33,961 nucleotides of DNA from Desulfobacteria bacterium (GTDB taxonomy: Bacteria > Desulfobacterota > Desulfobacteria > Desulfobacterales > C00003060). The position numbers and the translations under genes are program-made. Under the pieces are notes generated by a model. It saw nothing but the letters and a program-made list of their open reading frames with translations. It did no database searches and was not told the origin of the DNA. This document shows, piece by piece, positions 25,930 to 33,700 of this stretch. The DNA lies in contig JAQYVR010000087.1 in the NCBI GenBank assembly GCA_030145395.1, forward strand, positions 1 through 33,961, read 5' to 3'. The stretch's first letter is position 1. Every line of letters starts with the position of its first letter.

Positions 25930-25983
25930 TTGGAAACCTACCCGGTGCCCAACACTTGTTACGTTATTTATGGATAGGCACTA
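25930..25983. repeat. 54-base dispersed repeat, copy 1
   Basis: Matches 28483-28536 at 52 of 54 bases in the same orientation, sharing the core CCCAACACTTGTTACGTTAT. It contains a short GTGCC/GGCAC inverted pair. It lies in the 246-base gap between the ion channel and the small gene ending at 26079, where I see no gene. Confidence 0.8.
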
Positions 25984-26078
25984 GCTTGCTTCAAAAGTTC
26001 GCAAGCAAGCCGGCCGACACTTCTAAGAAGCATGTCAGCCCCTCCCCTTCGTCAGAATTCACCAATCCATGACGTTGG

Positions 26079-26321
26079 CTAATCTTCCTTAGGTTCAGCC
26101 CACATGATTTCATTCGTGTTAACAATAACTACCCTTCCGGTGCTACCTCTGTGTTCTGCTTCAGTCAGTACAATATATTGATCTTGCGACTGCCTCAGAA
26201 GGTCAGATACTCTCGCGTATTCGCCTATGTTCAATTTTCCACTTATGACCGTTCCATCCTTTATCTTGATCGTGACACCTCGAAAATTCCTCACCCACTG
26301 ATCATCTTGATCTGGTTGCAT
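26079..26321 (-). CDS. Small conserved protein, possibly DUF6812-like
   Basis: 80 residues, soluble and beta-rich: FRGVTIKIKDGTVISGKLNI, then EYARVSDLLRQSQDQYIVLT, and a final VVIVNTNEIMWAEPKED. This pattern (a short SH3/Sm-like barrel with GKLNIG and RVSDLL) recalls small conserved proteins of anaerobic bacteria, some labelled DUF6812. I am unsure of the family label, and no function is known. An excellent AAGGAG lies seven bases before the ATG. Confidence 0.72.
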   Translation of the reverse strand: MQPDQDDQWVRNFRGVTIKIKDGTVISGKLNIGEYARVSDLLRQSQDQYIVLTEAEHRGSTGRVVIVNTNEIMWAEPKED

Positions 26322-26435
26322 AGGACTACTCCTTTCTGAGGGTTTGATGAAGGATCTGGGACCCTAATTGAGCCACGCTCAATCAGCTGGTCTTGGGTAA
26401 TTGTTAGTTCCGGGCAATTGAAGCTCCCTCCAGCC

Positions 26436-26526
26436 CCCTCAAGACGGGATCTCCCCCACAATTCCGGCGGACAGGTCCGCTGTGCTCCGACAAACTGCGG
26501 GGTTAGCGCTCGCTCTATCAGTTCAA
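26436..26526. repeat. ~90-base dispersed repeat, copy 2
   Basis: Shares with 22801-22893 the core ACAATTCCGGCGGACAGGTC and following bases, then diverges moderately toward the right end (GCTCGCT...GTTCAA). It ends nine bases from the stop codon of the lipoprotein gene at 26535. An ATTGAGC-cac-GCTCAAT hairpin lies to its left at 26367-26383. The rest of 26322-26534 shows no gene. Confidence 0.65.
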
Positions 26527-26534
26527 TTTTACTA

Positions 26535-26969
26535 TTACCCGCCATTACCGCCACCGGTATGGGGGTCTTCTATACTGACCGTGACTTTTCCACCATCTCT
26601 ATCATAGTTTACTAGCCATTCAAGGTGTGAAGATATCAGCAAATAGCCCAGAACTTCCTCTGTATCCTTATCCTGAAGCTCATAGGCCTTGGGGTTCCCC
26701 ATGAATTGTTCCAGGTATTTTTGCGGAGGGTTCAAACCCTCATTCTTCGTTTGAAACTCCCCTGTGCTAAAGGTCAAAAGGACGCCGTCATCGGGATCAT
26801 CCAGTATAATGGCAAGACTTTTGCTGATGCTTGTGTAGCGGGTGACTTCATAACGGGTTTCCGGTAAATCGTTTAAGTCAACCGTTGGAAACAACAATCC
26901 GGCACAGCTCACGGCTCCCATGACAAGCACCAAAGCCAGGCCAAACAAGGATTTCACGGGTCGTTTCAT
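26535..26969 (-). CDS. Small lipoprotein, unknown function
   Basis: 144 residues. The signal MKRPVKSLFGLALVLVMGAV precedes SC, giving a lipidated Cys22. The mature part (RYEVTRYTSISKSLAIILDD, LLTFSTGEFQTKNEGL) is mixed alpha/beta and ends in a Gly-rich tail (TGGGNGG). I recognise no family. An AAGGAG about ten bases upstream supports the ATG. It starts 30 bases after the small gene at 27000-27275, so it is probably the last gene of a four-gene operon that begins with the methyltransferase. Confidence 0.78.
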   Translation of the reverse strand: MKRPVKSLFGLALVLVMGAVSCAGLLFPTVDLNDLPETRYEVTRYTSISKSLAIILDDPDDGVLLTFSTGEFQTKNEGLNPPQKYLEQFMGNPKAYELQDKDTEEVLGYLLISSHLEWLVNYDRDGGKVTVSIEDPHTGGGNGG

Positions 26970-26999
26970 TATTCTTCGTCTCCTTTCGTCTTAAGCCTT

Positions 27000-27275
27000 T
27001 CAATACTCTATGATATCTTCCAGGTTGGATATGGATGTCATGATGTTGATTCTTATCTTTGTCGACGTCCTGTTCTTCTTTATGCCAAACTTTTTGGCCG
27101 ACAGAACATATTTTTCTTTGGCCACACCTCCCCCGTCCACATGGCGTACGTCCACATCCTCGAGCGTGATAAAGCTGTTGCCAATCTGGGAGAGTGTCCC
27201 GATATAAATAAATGGCGTACCCGTATCGACAACCACAGGTTTGTTGCGATACTCTTCCAGCTCTTCCTTATCCAT
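27000..27275 (-). CDS. Small conserved soluble protein
   Basis: 91 residues: NKPVVVDTGTPFIYIGTLSQ, then SFITLEDVDVRHVD and a lysine-rich C-terminal half ending SISNLEDIIEY. The beta-strand pattern is Sm/SH3-barrel-like, and the sequence resembles hypothetical proteins I associate with Desulfobacterota and Nitrospirota, but no function is known to me. There is no signal peptide. A GGGGAA lies close upstream of the ATG. It has 39- and 30-base gaps to its operon neighbours. Confidence 0.75.
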   Translation of the reverse strand: MDKEELEEYRNKPVVVDTGTPFIYIGTLSQIGNSFITLEDVDVRHVDGGGVAKEKYVLSAKKFGIKKNRTSTKIRINIMTSISNLEDIIEY

Positions 27276-27314
27276 GTTTCCCCATGTTGTAATGTGAAGG
27301 GCTTATTCCGCTGC

Positions 27315-27551
27315 CTATTTGCCCATATATGGTATGCCATATCCTCCCTGGTGAAGCAACTCAAGCTCGTCATCAGTGGCCTCAATAATCTCGTATCCGT
27401 AACCATAGGCTTCCATGGGTCCGACCGGTCCGCCGTCCGGCCCGTCAATGACCAACACGGGCGAACCGTCGGGTGATACAGAAGGATCAGTGGACATATA
27501 CCCGGTCGCCCTCCACTCTCTCAGGACCGGTGCCTTGGATCTGAGTTTCAT
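27315..27551 (-). CDS. Small Gly/Tyr/Pro-rich acidic protein
   Basis: 78 residues: MKLRSKAPVLREWRATGYMS, then VLVIDGPDGGPVGPMEAYGY and a tail ending HQGGYGIPYMGK. The composition (Gly, Pro, Tyr, Met, Asp) suggests a partly disordered or modified peptide. I do not recognise the family. The ATG at 27551 has GGAG eight bases upstream and is preferred to an upstream TTG at 27590. It begins 45 bases after the methyltransferase stop. A modified-peptide precursor is conceivable but unproved. Confidence 0.6.
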   Translation of the reverse strand: MKLRSKAPVLREWRATGYMSTDPSVSPDGSPVLVIDGPDGGPVGPMEAYGYGYEIIEATDDELELLHQGGYGIPYMGK

Positions 27552-27596
27552 CACCTTTTCTCCCAGGCTAGGGATGAAAAAAAAGGGCAATCCCAG

Positions 27597-28259
27597 TTAT
27601 AACCTGCCACATACCATCAGATGGCGGTCGGATACAGTTTCAATTGACAGACTTCCAAGACTTGCGCGTTCCAATTGTCTTTCCACTTCCCCTATACGAT
27701 AACTGGCACATAAAGAGCGGAAAAAGTCTTCTTTCAGCACGACCGGTTCCTCACTCGCATATTGCTCAACTATTCCGGTTGCATCATCTTTACTTGCGGG
27801 CCTGAACAGGTCCATGACGAAGACAATCGCTCCTGCTCCAGCATAAGACGTGACGCTGTCCCATAGTACCATCGGATCTCTTAAGTGATGTAACAGACTA
27901 TTGGAAATGATTGCATCGTAGGATGATCGTGCGGGTCCTCTTTCCGGAAGGCGGCCGCAGTGGAGTTCTATTCGATTCTCCAGCCCGTTACTAGCAATGG
28001 CGTCACGGCCATGTTTGAGCATGTTCTCTGCACCATCGATCCCGTGTACAAGGCAGTTAGGATACGCTCTTGCAAATCGGATTGTAACATCGGCTGGGCC
28101 ACAGCCCAGGTCCAACACATACCCATCAACTTTTTCTAGTGGAAACTTGTTCTGAAAGAGTTGGACGAATTGATTATGCGGTTCCTCGAAATCCGCTTGT
28201 GCATAGGCCAAGGCATGCCCAGGATCATTCATTAGTTCTTGTTCTGGAATACGCTCCAT
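27597..28259 (-). CDS. Class I SAM-dependent methyltransferase
   Basis: 220 residues. Motif I is VLDLGCGPADVTIRFA near residues 49-64, followed by the acidic HGIDGAENML, DAIISNSLLHHLRDP (motif IV region) and VFVMDLFRPAS. This is a standard Rossmann methyltransferase with no substrate-specific domain; the substrate is unknown. The ATG at 28259 starts the conserved sequence (MERIPEQELMNDPGHALAYA). The open frame continues upstream to 28475, but that part lies in a GC-rich palindromic repeat and is probably untranslated. It heads a compact operon with two small proteins and a lipoprotein. Confidence 0.85.
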   Translation of the reverse strand: MERIPEQELMNDPGHALAYAQADFEEPHNQFVQLFQNKFPLEKVDGYVLDLGCGPADVTIRFARAYPNCLVHGIDGAENMLKHGRDAIASNGLENRIELHCGRLPERGPARSSYDAIISNSLLHHLRDPMVLWDSVTSYAGAGAIVFVMDLFRPASKDDATGIVEQYASEEPVVLKEDFFRSLCASYRIGEVERQLERASLGSLSIETVSDRHLMVCGRL

Positions 28260-28299
28260 AACTAGTTTCCATCCATAAATGGCCCTTATGTTGCCGAGC

Positions 28300-28460
28300 A
28301 ACGCTTCGCGACCGATGAGCGGCGTTCTCTCCGTGGGTTTGCGCCTGCGGCTTATGAAAAGGCCGTTTGCGGAGTACGATCTGTGCGCCTTGACGAAAAC
28401 CCCTGCCCGCCATCGCGAACGCTCAGGCGAGTCGGGCGGGCTTGTGCGGCCTTGCTCATC
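28300..28460. repeat. GC-rich palindromic segment upstream of the methyltransferase
   Basis: This stretch is richer in G and C than its surroundings and holds a 7-base inverted pair, GCCCGCC at 28405-28411 and GGCGGGC at 28435-28441. Its low-complexity translation (SPPDSPERSRWRAGVFVKAH on the - strand) looks repeat-derived, not like a protein domain. With the 54-base repeat at 28483-28536 it fills most of the 328-base gap 28260-28587. No gene is supported there. Confidence 0.45.
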
Positions 28461-28482
28461 AGAAAAACTCCTCAATCATGAA

Positions 28483-28536
28483 TTGGAAACTTACCCGGTG
28501 CCCAACACTTGTTACGTTATTTATGGACAGGCACTA
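28483..28536. repeat. 54-base dispersed repeat, copy 2
   Basis: 52 of 54 bases match 25930-25983 in the same orientation; the differences are at the sixth base of TACCCGG's left flank (C/T) and in GGATAGG/GGACAGG. The two copies bracket the block of small genes from 26079 to 28259. Confidence 0.8.
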
Positions 28537-28587
28537 ACTATCAGAGAGAGGGGGCAGATCTCAAGTAACTGTTGGTTCCCGTATCCG

Positions 28588-29142
28588 TTAATGATGCGAA
28601 GCGGGCTCTTCCTGGCCAGAGTATTGTTGGAACATCTCGACAACATTGTCTATCAGTCCTGATGATAGGCGAATATTCTCAGCTGCCCCGTCAATCAACC
28701 GAAGGGCAGCCTTGTCCGATATCTTGTCACGCATTTTCTTTATGTTGTTTAGATATTCATGCGAGCGGTTTCCCATCCTTTCGATGCCGTATTTTTGCAG
28801 ATAGCAGTAATAAGCAAGCTTGTCTTCTTCTACAAGCAGCAACCCGTCCATACCTCGTTCCATATACCGACATATTCCCGCCATGCTCCCGATATCTTCA
28901 TAGGCACGCTTGATCAGATAAGACTGCACGGATTCGTGAGCGGTCATGGATGTAGATATTGTCTCTAAATCATTTCTGACCCGAGACAAGTCTTCCCTGA
29001 TGTTTCTGAACTTAGTCTTAAGATGTTGGACGTGCGACTTGTCAACCTCGACTTTGGCACTCGTCGGTTCCGCTCGTGAAGATGATACATTGGGCATCAG
29101 CACCAGAATTGAAAGTGACAACGCGAGTATTGCTTTTTTCAT
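28588..29142 (-). CDS. Exported helical protein, unknown function
   Basis: 184 residues. The signal peptide MKKAILALSLSILVLMPNVS probably ends at SRA-EP. The mature part is almost entirely alpha-helical with heptad-like spacing (VQHLKTKFRNIREDLSRVRN, YLNNIKKMRDKISDKAALRL). It has two cysteines (MAGICRYMERG, LAYYCYLQKYG) that could form a disulfide. It is probably periplasmic, and I recognise no family. GGAGG lies four to five bases before the ATG. It stands 58 bases after the Cas2-like gene on the same strand. Confidence 0.75.
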   Translation of the reverse strand: MKKAILALSLSILVLMPNVSSSRAEPTSAKVEVDKSHVQHLKTKFRNIREDLSRVRNDLETISTSMTAHESVQSYLIKRAYEDIGSMAGICRYMERGMDGLLLVEEDKLAYYCYLQKYGIERMGNRSHEYLNNIKKMRDKISDKAALRLIDGAAENIRLSSGLIDNVVEMFQQYSGQEEPASHH

Positions 29143-29200
29143 TCTACCTCCCTCATTCGATACTCAGTATTTAAGATCCAATCCTGCTTTTGCCGTGCGC

Positions 29201-29467
29201 CTAAAGCTTGCGAGAAAGCCAGTCATCCACATCTTCATGCCCCAAAACGGAGAATGGAGTCGTCAAGGTAACAACACATACAATGTCGTAAGGGTCGGTG
29301 TGTTGCTTCAACCTTTCCACGATGCTTTCGGGACTAACAGTGGTTTCAACTGCATAAACATATTCTGACAGTTTAGCCCATGGACCATAACTTTTCACGA
29401 CGTCAAAAAGTGCTGTGTCATCTCGCCCTGGCTCGTTTGGGTCGTACGCTATGAGACAAATAGCCAT
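29201..29467 (-). CDS. Orphan Cas2-like (SinR/VapD-type ferredoxin fold) protein
   Basis: 88 residues. The start MAICLIAYDPNEPGRDDTAL matches the first strand and acidic residue (Asp9) of Cas2-like proteins. A helix (FDVVKSYGPWAKLSE), the strand YVYAVETTVSPESIVERLKQ and the hydrophobic strand YDIVCVVTL complete a beta-alpha-beta-beta-alpha-beta fold. The tail DVDDWLSRKL resembles SinR-type proteins. Cas2/VapD/SinR members are dimers, some of them metal-dependent nucleases. No cas1 or CRISPR array is nearby, so an adaptation role is unlikely. AGGAG lies eight bases before the ATG. The family call rests on pattern only. Confidence 0.7.
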   Translation of the reverse strand: MAICLIAYDPNEPGRDDTALFDVVKSYGPWAKLSEYVYAVETTVSPESIVERLKQHTDPYDIVCVVTLTTPFSVLGHEDVDDWLSRKL

Positions 29468-29533
29468 TACGCGTCTCCTGAAGTCTGTAAAGAAAGGACG
29501 AATATGCTGCCTATCTTCCTCCGGCCCCTCCGC

Positions 29534-29565
29534 AAAAAAACCCGCTCTCCTAACGAGAAACGGGT
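29534..29565 (-). terminator. Rho-independent terminator after the PilZ gene
   Basis: On the complement strand CCCG...TCTC-loop-GAGA...CGGG forms a stem with a small internal mismatch and is followed by seven T residues (A-run at 29534-29540 on the + strand). It lies 48-79 bases after the PilZ stop and before the Cas2-like gene, so the PilZ gene probably has its own transcript. Confidence 0.8.
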
Positions 29566-29612
29566 CCTGGCATTCAGTTCATAGCACACCCTCTTGAGTA
29601 GAATCTTCTTCC

Positions 29613-29987
29613 CTACGCCTCGCCTAAGGTGTGGTTTTGGATAAAATATTCCAACTGAGATATCTGGTTCGACTTCATCTCCCTAAATTGCACACCACTT
29701 CGCCTCATAGCCGTAGCACTAGAATCTCTTCTGCTACTTACTTCAAAATCCGTAACGGTCCTGAACGGTACACGACCCAAATAGAAATCACGTTCGTTCA
29801 AGAATATGTCTAATTCACCGTTTGAGGGTTCCTCACTGCCGACATAGCGAAACGCAAGCCCCCCCATGCCAACATCTATGATTTGACCGACTTTCGTGTC
29901 ATGAGGGCCGAGCCCAACAAACGTGCCTTTTGGCACCTGAAACCGTTTGTGTTGCCTTTTTTCAACTATCTCTTTCTTAGGGATCAT
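29613..29987 (-). CDS. PilZ-domain c-di-GMP-binding protein
   Basis: 124 residues, essentially one PilZ domain. The c-di-GMP motif RxxxR is R11-QHK-R15. The second motif (D/N)xSxxG appears as D38-V-G-M-G-G43, with Gly in place of the usual Ser, a variation seen in some PilZ proteins that may weaken binding. FDIFLNERDF-type strands and QISQLEYFIQ complete the domain. The ATG at 29987 has GGAGG seven bases upstream; a longer frame to 30026 crosses the palindrome at 30010-30040. PilZ proteins often tune pili, motility or exopolysaccharide, but the pil genes are 13 kb away and no specific target is implied. Confidence 0.88.
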   Translation of the reverse strand: MIPKKEIVEKRQHKRFQVPKGTFVGLGPHDTKVGQIIDVGMGGLAFRYVGSEEPSNGELDIFLNERDFYLGRVPFRTVTDFEVSSRRDSSATAMRRSGVQFREMKSNQISQLEYFIQNHTLGEA

Positions 29988-30009
29988 TCCGTAACCTCCA
30001 TTAAAGAGA

Positions 30010-30040
30010 GTCGACAATGTGCCCAAATGACATTGTCAAC
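30010..30040 (-). promoter_or_regulatory. Candidate operator palindrome upstream of the PilZ gene
   Basis: GTCGACAATGT at 30010-30020 and ACATTGTCAAC at 30030-30040 are 11-base inverted half-sites with one mismatch and a nine-base spacer. The centre lies about 38 bases before the PilZ start. The right half contains TTGACA on the complement strand, resembling a -35 box, but I see no good -10 box at 16-18 bases, so the promoter itself is uncertain. The rest of 30041-30245 shows nothing I can name. Confidence 0.5.
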
Positions 30041-30245
30041 AATTCATAATCCCAGACATTTTCTTTAAAAGCAATACTATTTTGCATTCTTTGCGCGCAA
30101 TATACGGCCCACAAATCAATCGTTCATCACAGACAAGGGGAACAGACAACAGTTAAAGGCTGGCTTTAAGGATATCACTTTTCATACCGTATTGTATGGC
30201 AACACTATTCTATAGCCCACATTCTTCACCCTGGAGAACAAGTGC

Positions 30246-30728
30246 TTATGGCTTCTGTTCCAGACACTCACGAGCCTCATCAAGCGCGGCATTGCCATAT
30301 TCCCACTTTGACGGCAATGCTTCCTGAGCATGTTTGATGAGTTTGTTGTAGTTTTCCACCATCTTTAGGTTAATGGTTTTCATATGATCATCCGAATATT
30401 CAGATTTTCCCTGTTTTGCATTTAAGTCTCTCTGCTCCTCATTCTTGATCAAGGCCTCCCAGCTCTTTGAAGCCAAACGATACCAATAGTAGCACCTCTT
30501 CACGGCAACGCGAAAGCAATCACTGGTGTCGCCTTTCTTGATGGGATCAACTTGATTCCTGGCTTCGGCCAAGAATCCGGCCACCTTCTCATATGAAACG
30601 CCATCCTCTACACCCACCTTCACGTTTTCCAAGGCCTGCAACACGTCTTCCTCTGCACTTGTTGCCGGGGAAGGAAACAAGGCTACTATTCCGAAAATCA
30701 AGATACTAATTCGGCAAAGCTCTCTCAT
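30246..30728 (-). CDS. Exported helical protein, unknown function
   Basis: 160 residues. The signal peptide MRELCRISILIFGIVALFPS probably ends at TSA-EED. The mature part is helical (VLQALENVKVGVEDGVSYEK) with three cysteines: DTSDCFRVAVKRCYYWYRLA and ALDEARECLEQKP. I recognise no family. A GGGGG lies five bases before the ATG. It begins 38 bases after the helicase stop on the same strand and may be co-transcribed, though the two products are unlikely to act together. Confidence 0.72.
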   Translation of the reverse strand: MRELCRISILIFGIVALFPSPATSAEEDVLQALENVKVGVEDGVSYEKVAGFLAEARNQVDPIKKGDTSDCFRVAVKRCYYWYRLASKSWEALIKNEEQRDLNAKQGKSEYSDDHMKTINLKMVENYNKLIKHAQEALPSKWEYGNAALDEARECLEQKP

Positions 30729-30766
30729 GGTACCCCCTTCTATAGCTCATAACTCAAATGCTCTCA

Positions 30767-33700
30767 TCACTTCGAAGCGATTGAGACATCACCACGGCCG
30801 ATCATTTCTTCAAGTTTCCAGTCAACAAGGAGCCTCATTCGTCGATTCTCTTGCTTCTGTCTGAAAACAAGGTGGGAGTTTTCCAAACCGTACTGGAAAA
30901 GATCCCTGGTGACAACAACGTCCTGGCGGCAGTAGTCTGTCAACTTTTGAAAATCGCCCTGCCGAAACCATTCCACGGCCTGGAGCCCGTCGGCTGTTTT
31001 CTCCTGGTTCAAAGTCTCTACAGCAAGATGTGCCAAGGAGAGTCGAAAACCGAGCCGCTTGAAGACATCCTCGAGAATATCAAAAGTCGGAAGTCTTTTC
31101 AGATCCTTGCTTGTATAAGCACTCAGTACTATGTAATCGAACCGTTTTATGTTGAATCCTACAATCAAGTCTGCTTTCTCCAGATGCTCCAGCAGGGCCT
31201 CAATCTGATCTTCATCATAGACCAGAAAACGATTTTCCAAGCTGTCGTAAAGGACGGCCACAGAAACCCTCATCAGGTGTATGTTTTGCCAACCCCCCAC
31301 CTCCTGGGCGAGTTTCTGGGTCTCCAGGTCCAAAAATATGACCCTCGGTTCTTTCTCATCTTCAGCAGTTGACGTTTCTTCGACTATAAACGGCATCGGT
31401 CCGACCTCTTCTGTTTTGGCGAAAACCTGGCTCAGTGGAATATGGCCCAGGAGACCTTCAAGAATCAATAGGGCAGCCTCCTTGTCCAGCGGCTTATTGC
31501 CCGAACCGCACTTGGGCGAATGGACGCAAGATGGGCATCCCTCATCACATTCACAGGTTTTGATCTGGTGCATGGTCTTTTCCAGAAGCTCCAGAATGAT
31601 TTCAAAACCGTGCTGCGCAAGGCCCACGCCGCCGGGGTGGCCATCGTATATGAATATAGCACTCTTCCCAACCTGCGGATGATAAGGATAACAGATCCCT
31701 CCTATATCGTTTCTGTCACAAAGGGCGAAAAGTGGAAACATGCCTATGGCCGCGTGTTCAATAGCATGGATGCCGCCCATGAAATCAAGACCCCTATCCT
31801 CAACGAAATGCTTTAAAGCAGCCTCGATCTCAATCCATAAACCCACGGTCTCAAAGGTCTGGCGAGGCAGATCCAGCGGGAAGACTCCCATTAGCGTTTG
31901 GCCCGGCAGAGCTCTCTTTTCATAACCTGTCACGACTTCCGTGACCTTTAGCTCTCCCTCCCGGACAAGAAACTGTCCTCTGGGTCGGCTCCGTGTGATA
32001 CGGATAATCTCTGTTTCTTTTTCAGTCCGCACACGTGTGAAGTACTGCACGTTTGACCTGTGGGCAAAGATATCCCTTTCTGCCAGCCTCAAATCGTCAA
32101 CCAGGTATTGGCGGGCACGGTGAAGATAGACTGCACCTGGATGACATTCCTTGAAAGCTCTAATACCGTCAACCGTACCGATGGGCTGGCCGGTCTCCTT
32201 TTCCAGGATAGTGAAGCTTTCGCCGGCAGAGCGAATGTTCACCTGAAGCTGGGGCCGGCGTTTTGTGGCATACCATGCGAGCTCTCCCTCCGCAGTTCGA
32301 TGCAACGCCCCCTCCCCTTCCAGTTTTTCAAGATGAAGGGGAAGGTTCTTTGACCAGAATTTCTCGTCGTTCAGCGACAGCGGCATTTCTGCTGCCGCAC
32401 AAGGCAGGTGGGCCTCAATCACATAAGGGTTGTCGGGATCAAGAACAGCGGCCTCGTACGATCTTTCAAAAAAATCATTCGGATGTTTCATGAAATACTG
32501 ATCAAGGGCGTCCGGCTTTGCAATGAGGATCACCATCGATTCTCTTCCAGACCGGCCTACGCGTCCCCCTCTTTGCCAAGTATCTATGATCGTGCCGGGA
32601 TAACCCACAAGCAGACAGATATCGAGATGCCCTATATCAATGCCCATCTCCAGGGCGCTGGTCGATACAACACCGAGCAGCTTTCCGCTGGCCAGCCTCT
32701 GTTCGATCTCTCTTCTTTCCGCAGGCATGAAACCAGCCCGGTATGAACTGATCTTCTTTCGAAGCTTGGGAGACAGCCTGGAAATCCAGACATGAATCAA
32801 TTCAGTTACCTGCCTGGACTGGGTAAAAGCAATGGTTCTGAATCCATGGCGAACACAATGTACAAAGAGCTTGGCCGCAGAAAAATTGGGGCTTGCCACG
32901 GGATTCAGAAACACAAAGTGGTGTCCTGCTTTGGGGGCGCCCGAAGACCGGACGACTTCAAGTTCTTCTTCTATCAGACTTTCGCCAAAGGCCTGCGGAT
33001 TATTCACAGTGGCAGAAAGCAGAATGAATTGGGGGCGGGCGCCGTAATGTTCACAAAGTCTTTTGAGCCGTCGGATCACCTGGTTTACGTGAGAGCCGAA
33101 TATCCCACGATATGTGTGAACCTCGTCTAATATGACGAACGACAGATTTCGAAGTACCTCTTCCCAGCTCTGATGATGGGCCAGAATACCGCAGTGTAAC
33201 ATGTCGGGATTGGTCACCAGGATATGGGGAGGCTCTGTCCGTATTTTCTTGCGCCTGTACGGGCTGGTATCGCCATCATAGATCTCGGCCGAGATCTTTT
33301 TCTGTTCAATCCCCTCAAGCCACGGCCTGAGGGTTTTCACCTGGTCCTGCGCGAGGGCTTTAAGGGGAAAGACATACAGGGCTTTTGTTTCCCTGTTCTT
33401 GAGGGCCTCCTCCAGCACAATGAGGTTGTAGATCAAGCTCTTGCCGCTGGCCGTTGGCGTGGCAACGATCACATTGGATCCCTGCCTCAAATGATTAATC
33501 GCTTCCACTTGATGGGAATAAAGCCTATCAAGGCTGAGACGGCGCATCGTTCTCGCTATGTCATCATGGAACGTTAGTTGGTTGCCATAGACTGGCGGTG
33601 TGGCCGGAAGGTGGCGATGATATACGAACGTCTCACCGAAATCTCGATCGGCTTTAATCGCCTCAATATAATCCGAAAGATTGAAGTTCGGTGCAGGTTC

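Noticed and set aside
22916-27551. A RiPP system made of the radical SAM enzyme and the 78-residue Gly-rich protein
   Set aside because: They are more than 3 kb apart with unrelated genes between, and no leader-binding domain or protease is seen, so the link is unsupported.
28260-28475. N-terminal extension of the methyltransferase frame
   Set aside because: It lies in a GC-rich palindromic repeat, and the conserved protein sequence begins at 28259.
20207-29467. A CRISPR-Cas locus suggested by the Cas4-like and Cas2-like proteins
   Set aside because: The genes are 7.5 kb apart, no cas1 or effector is present, and no regularly spaced repeat array was found in the window.
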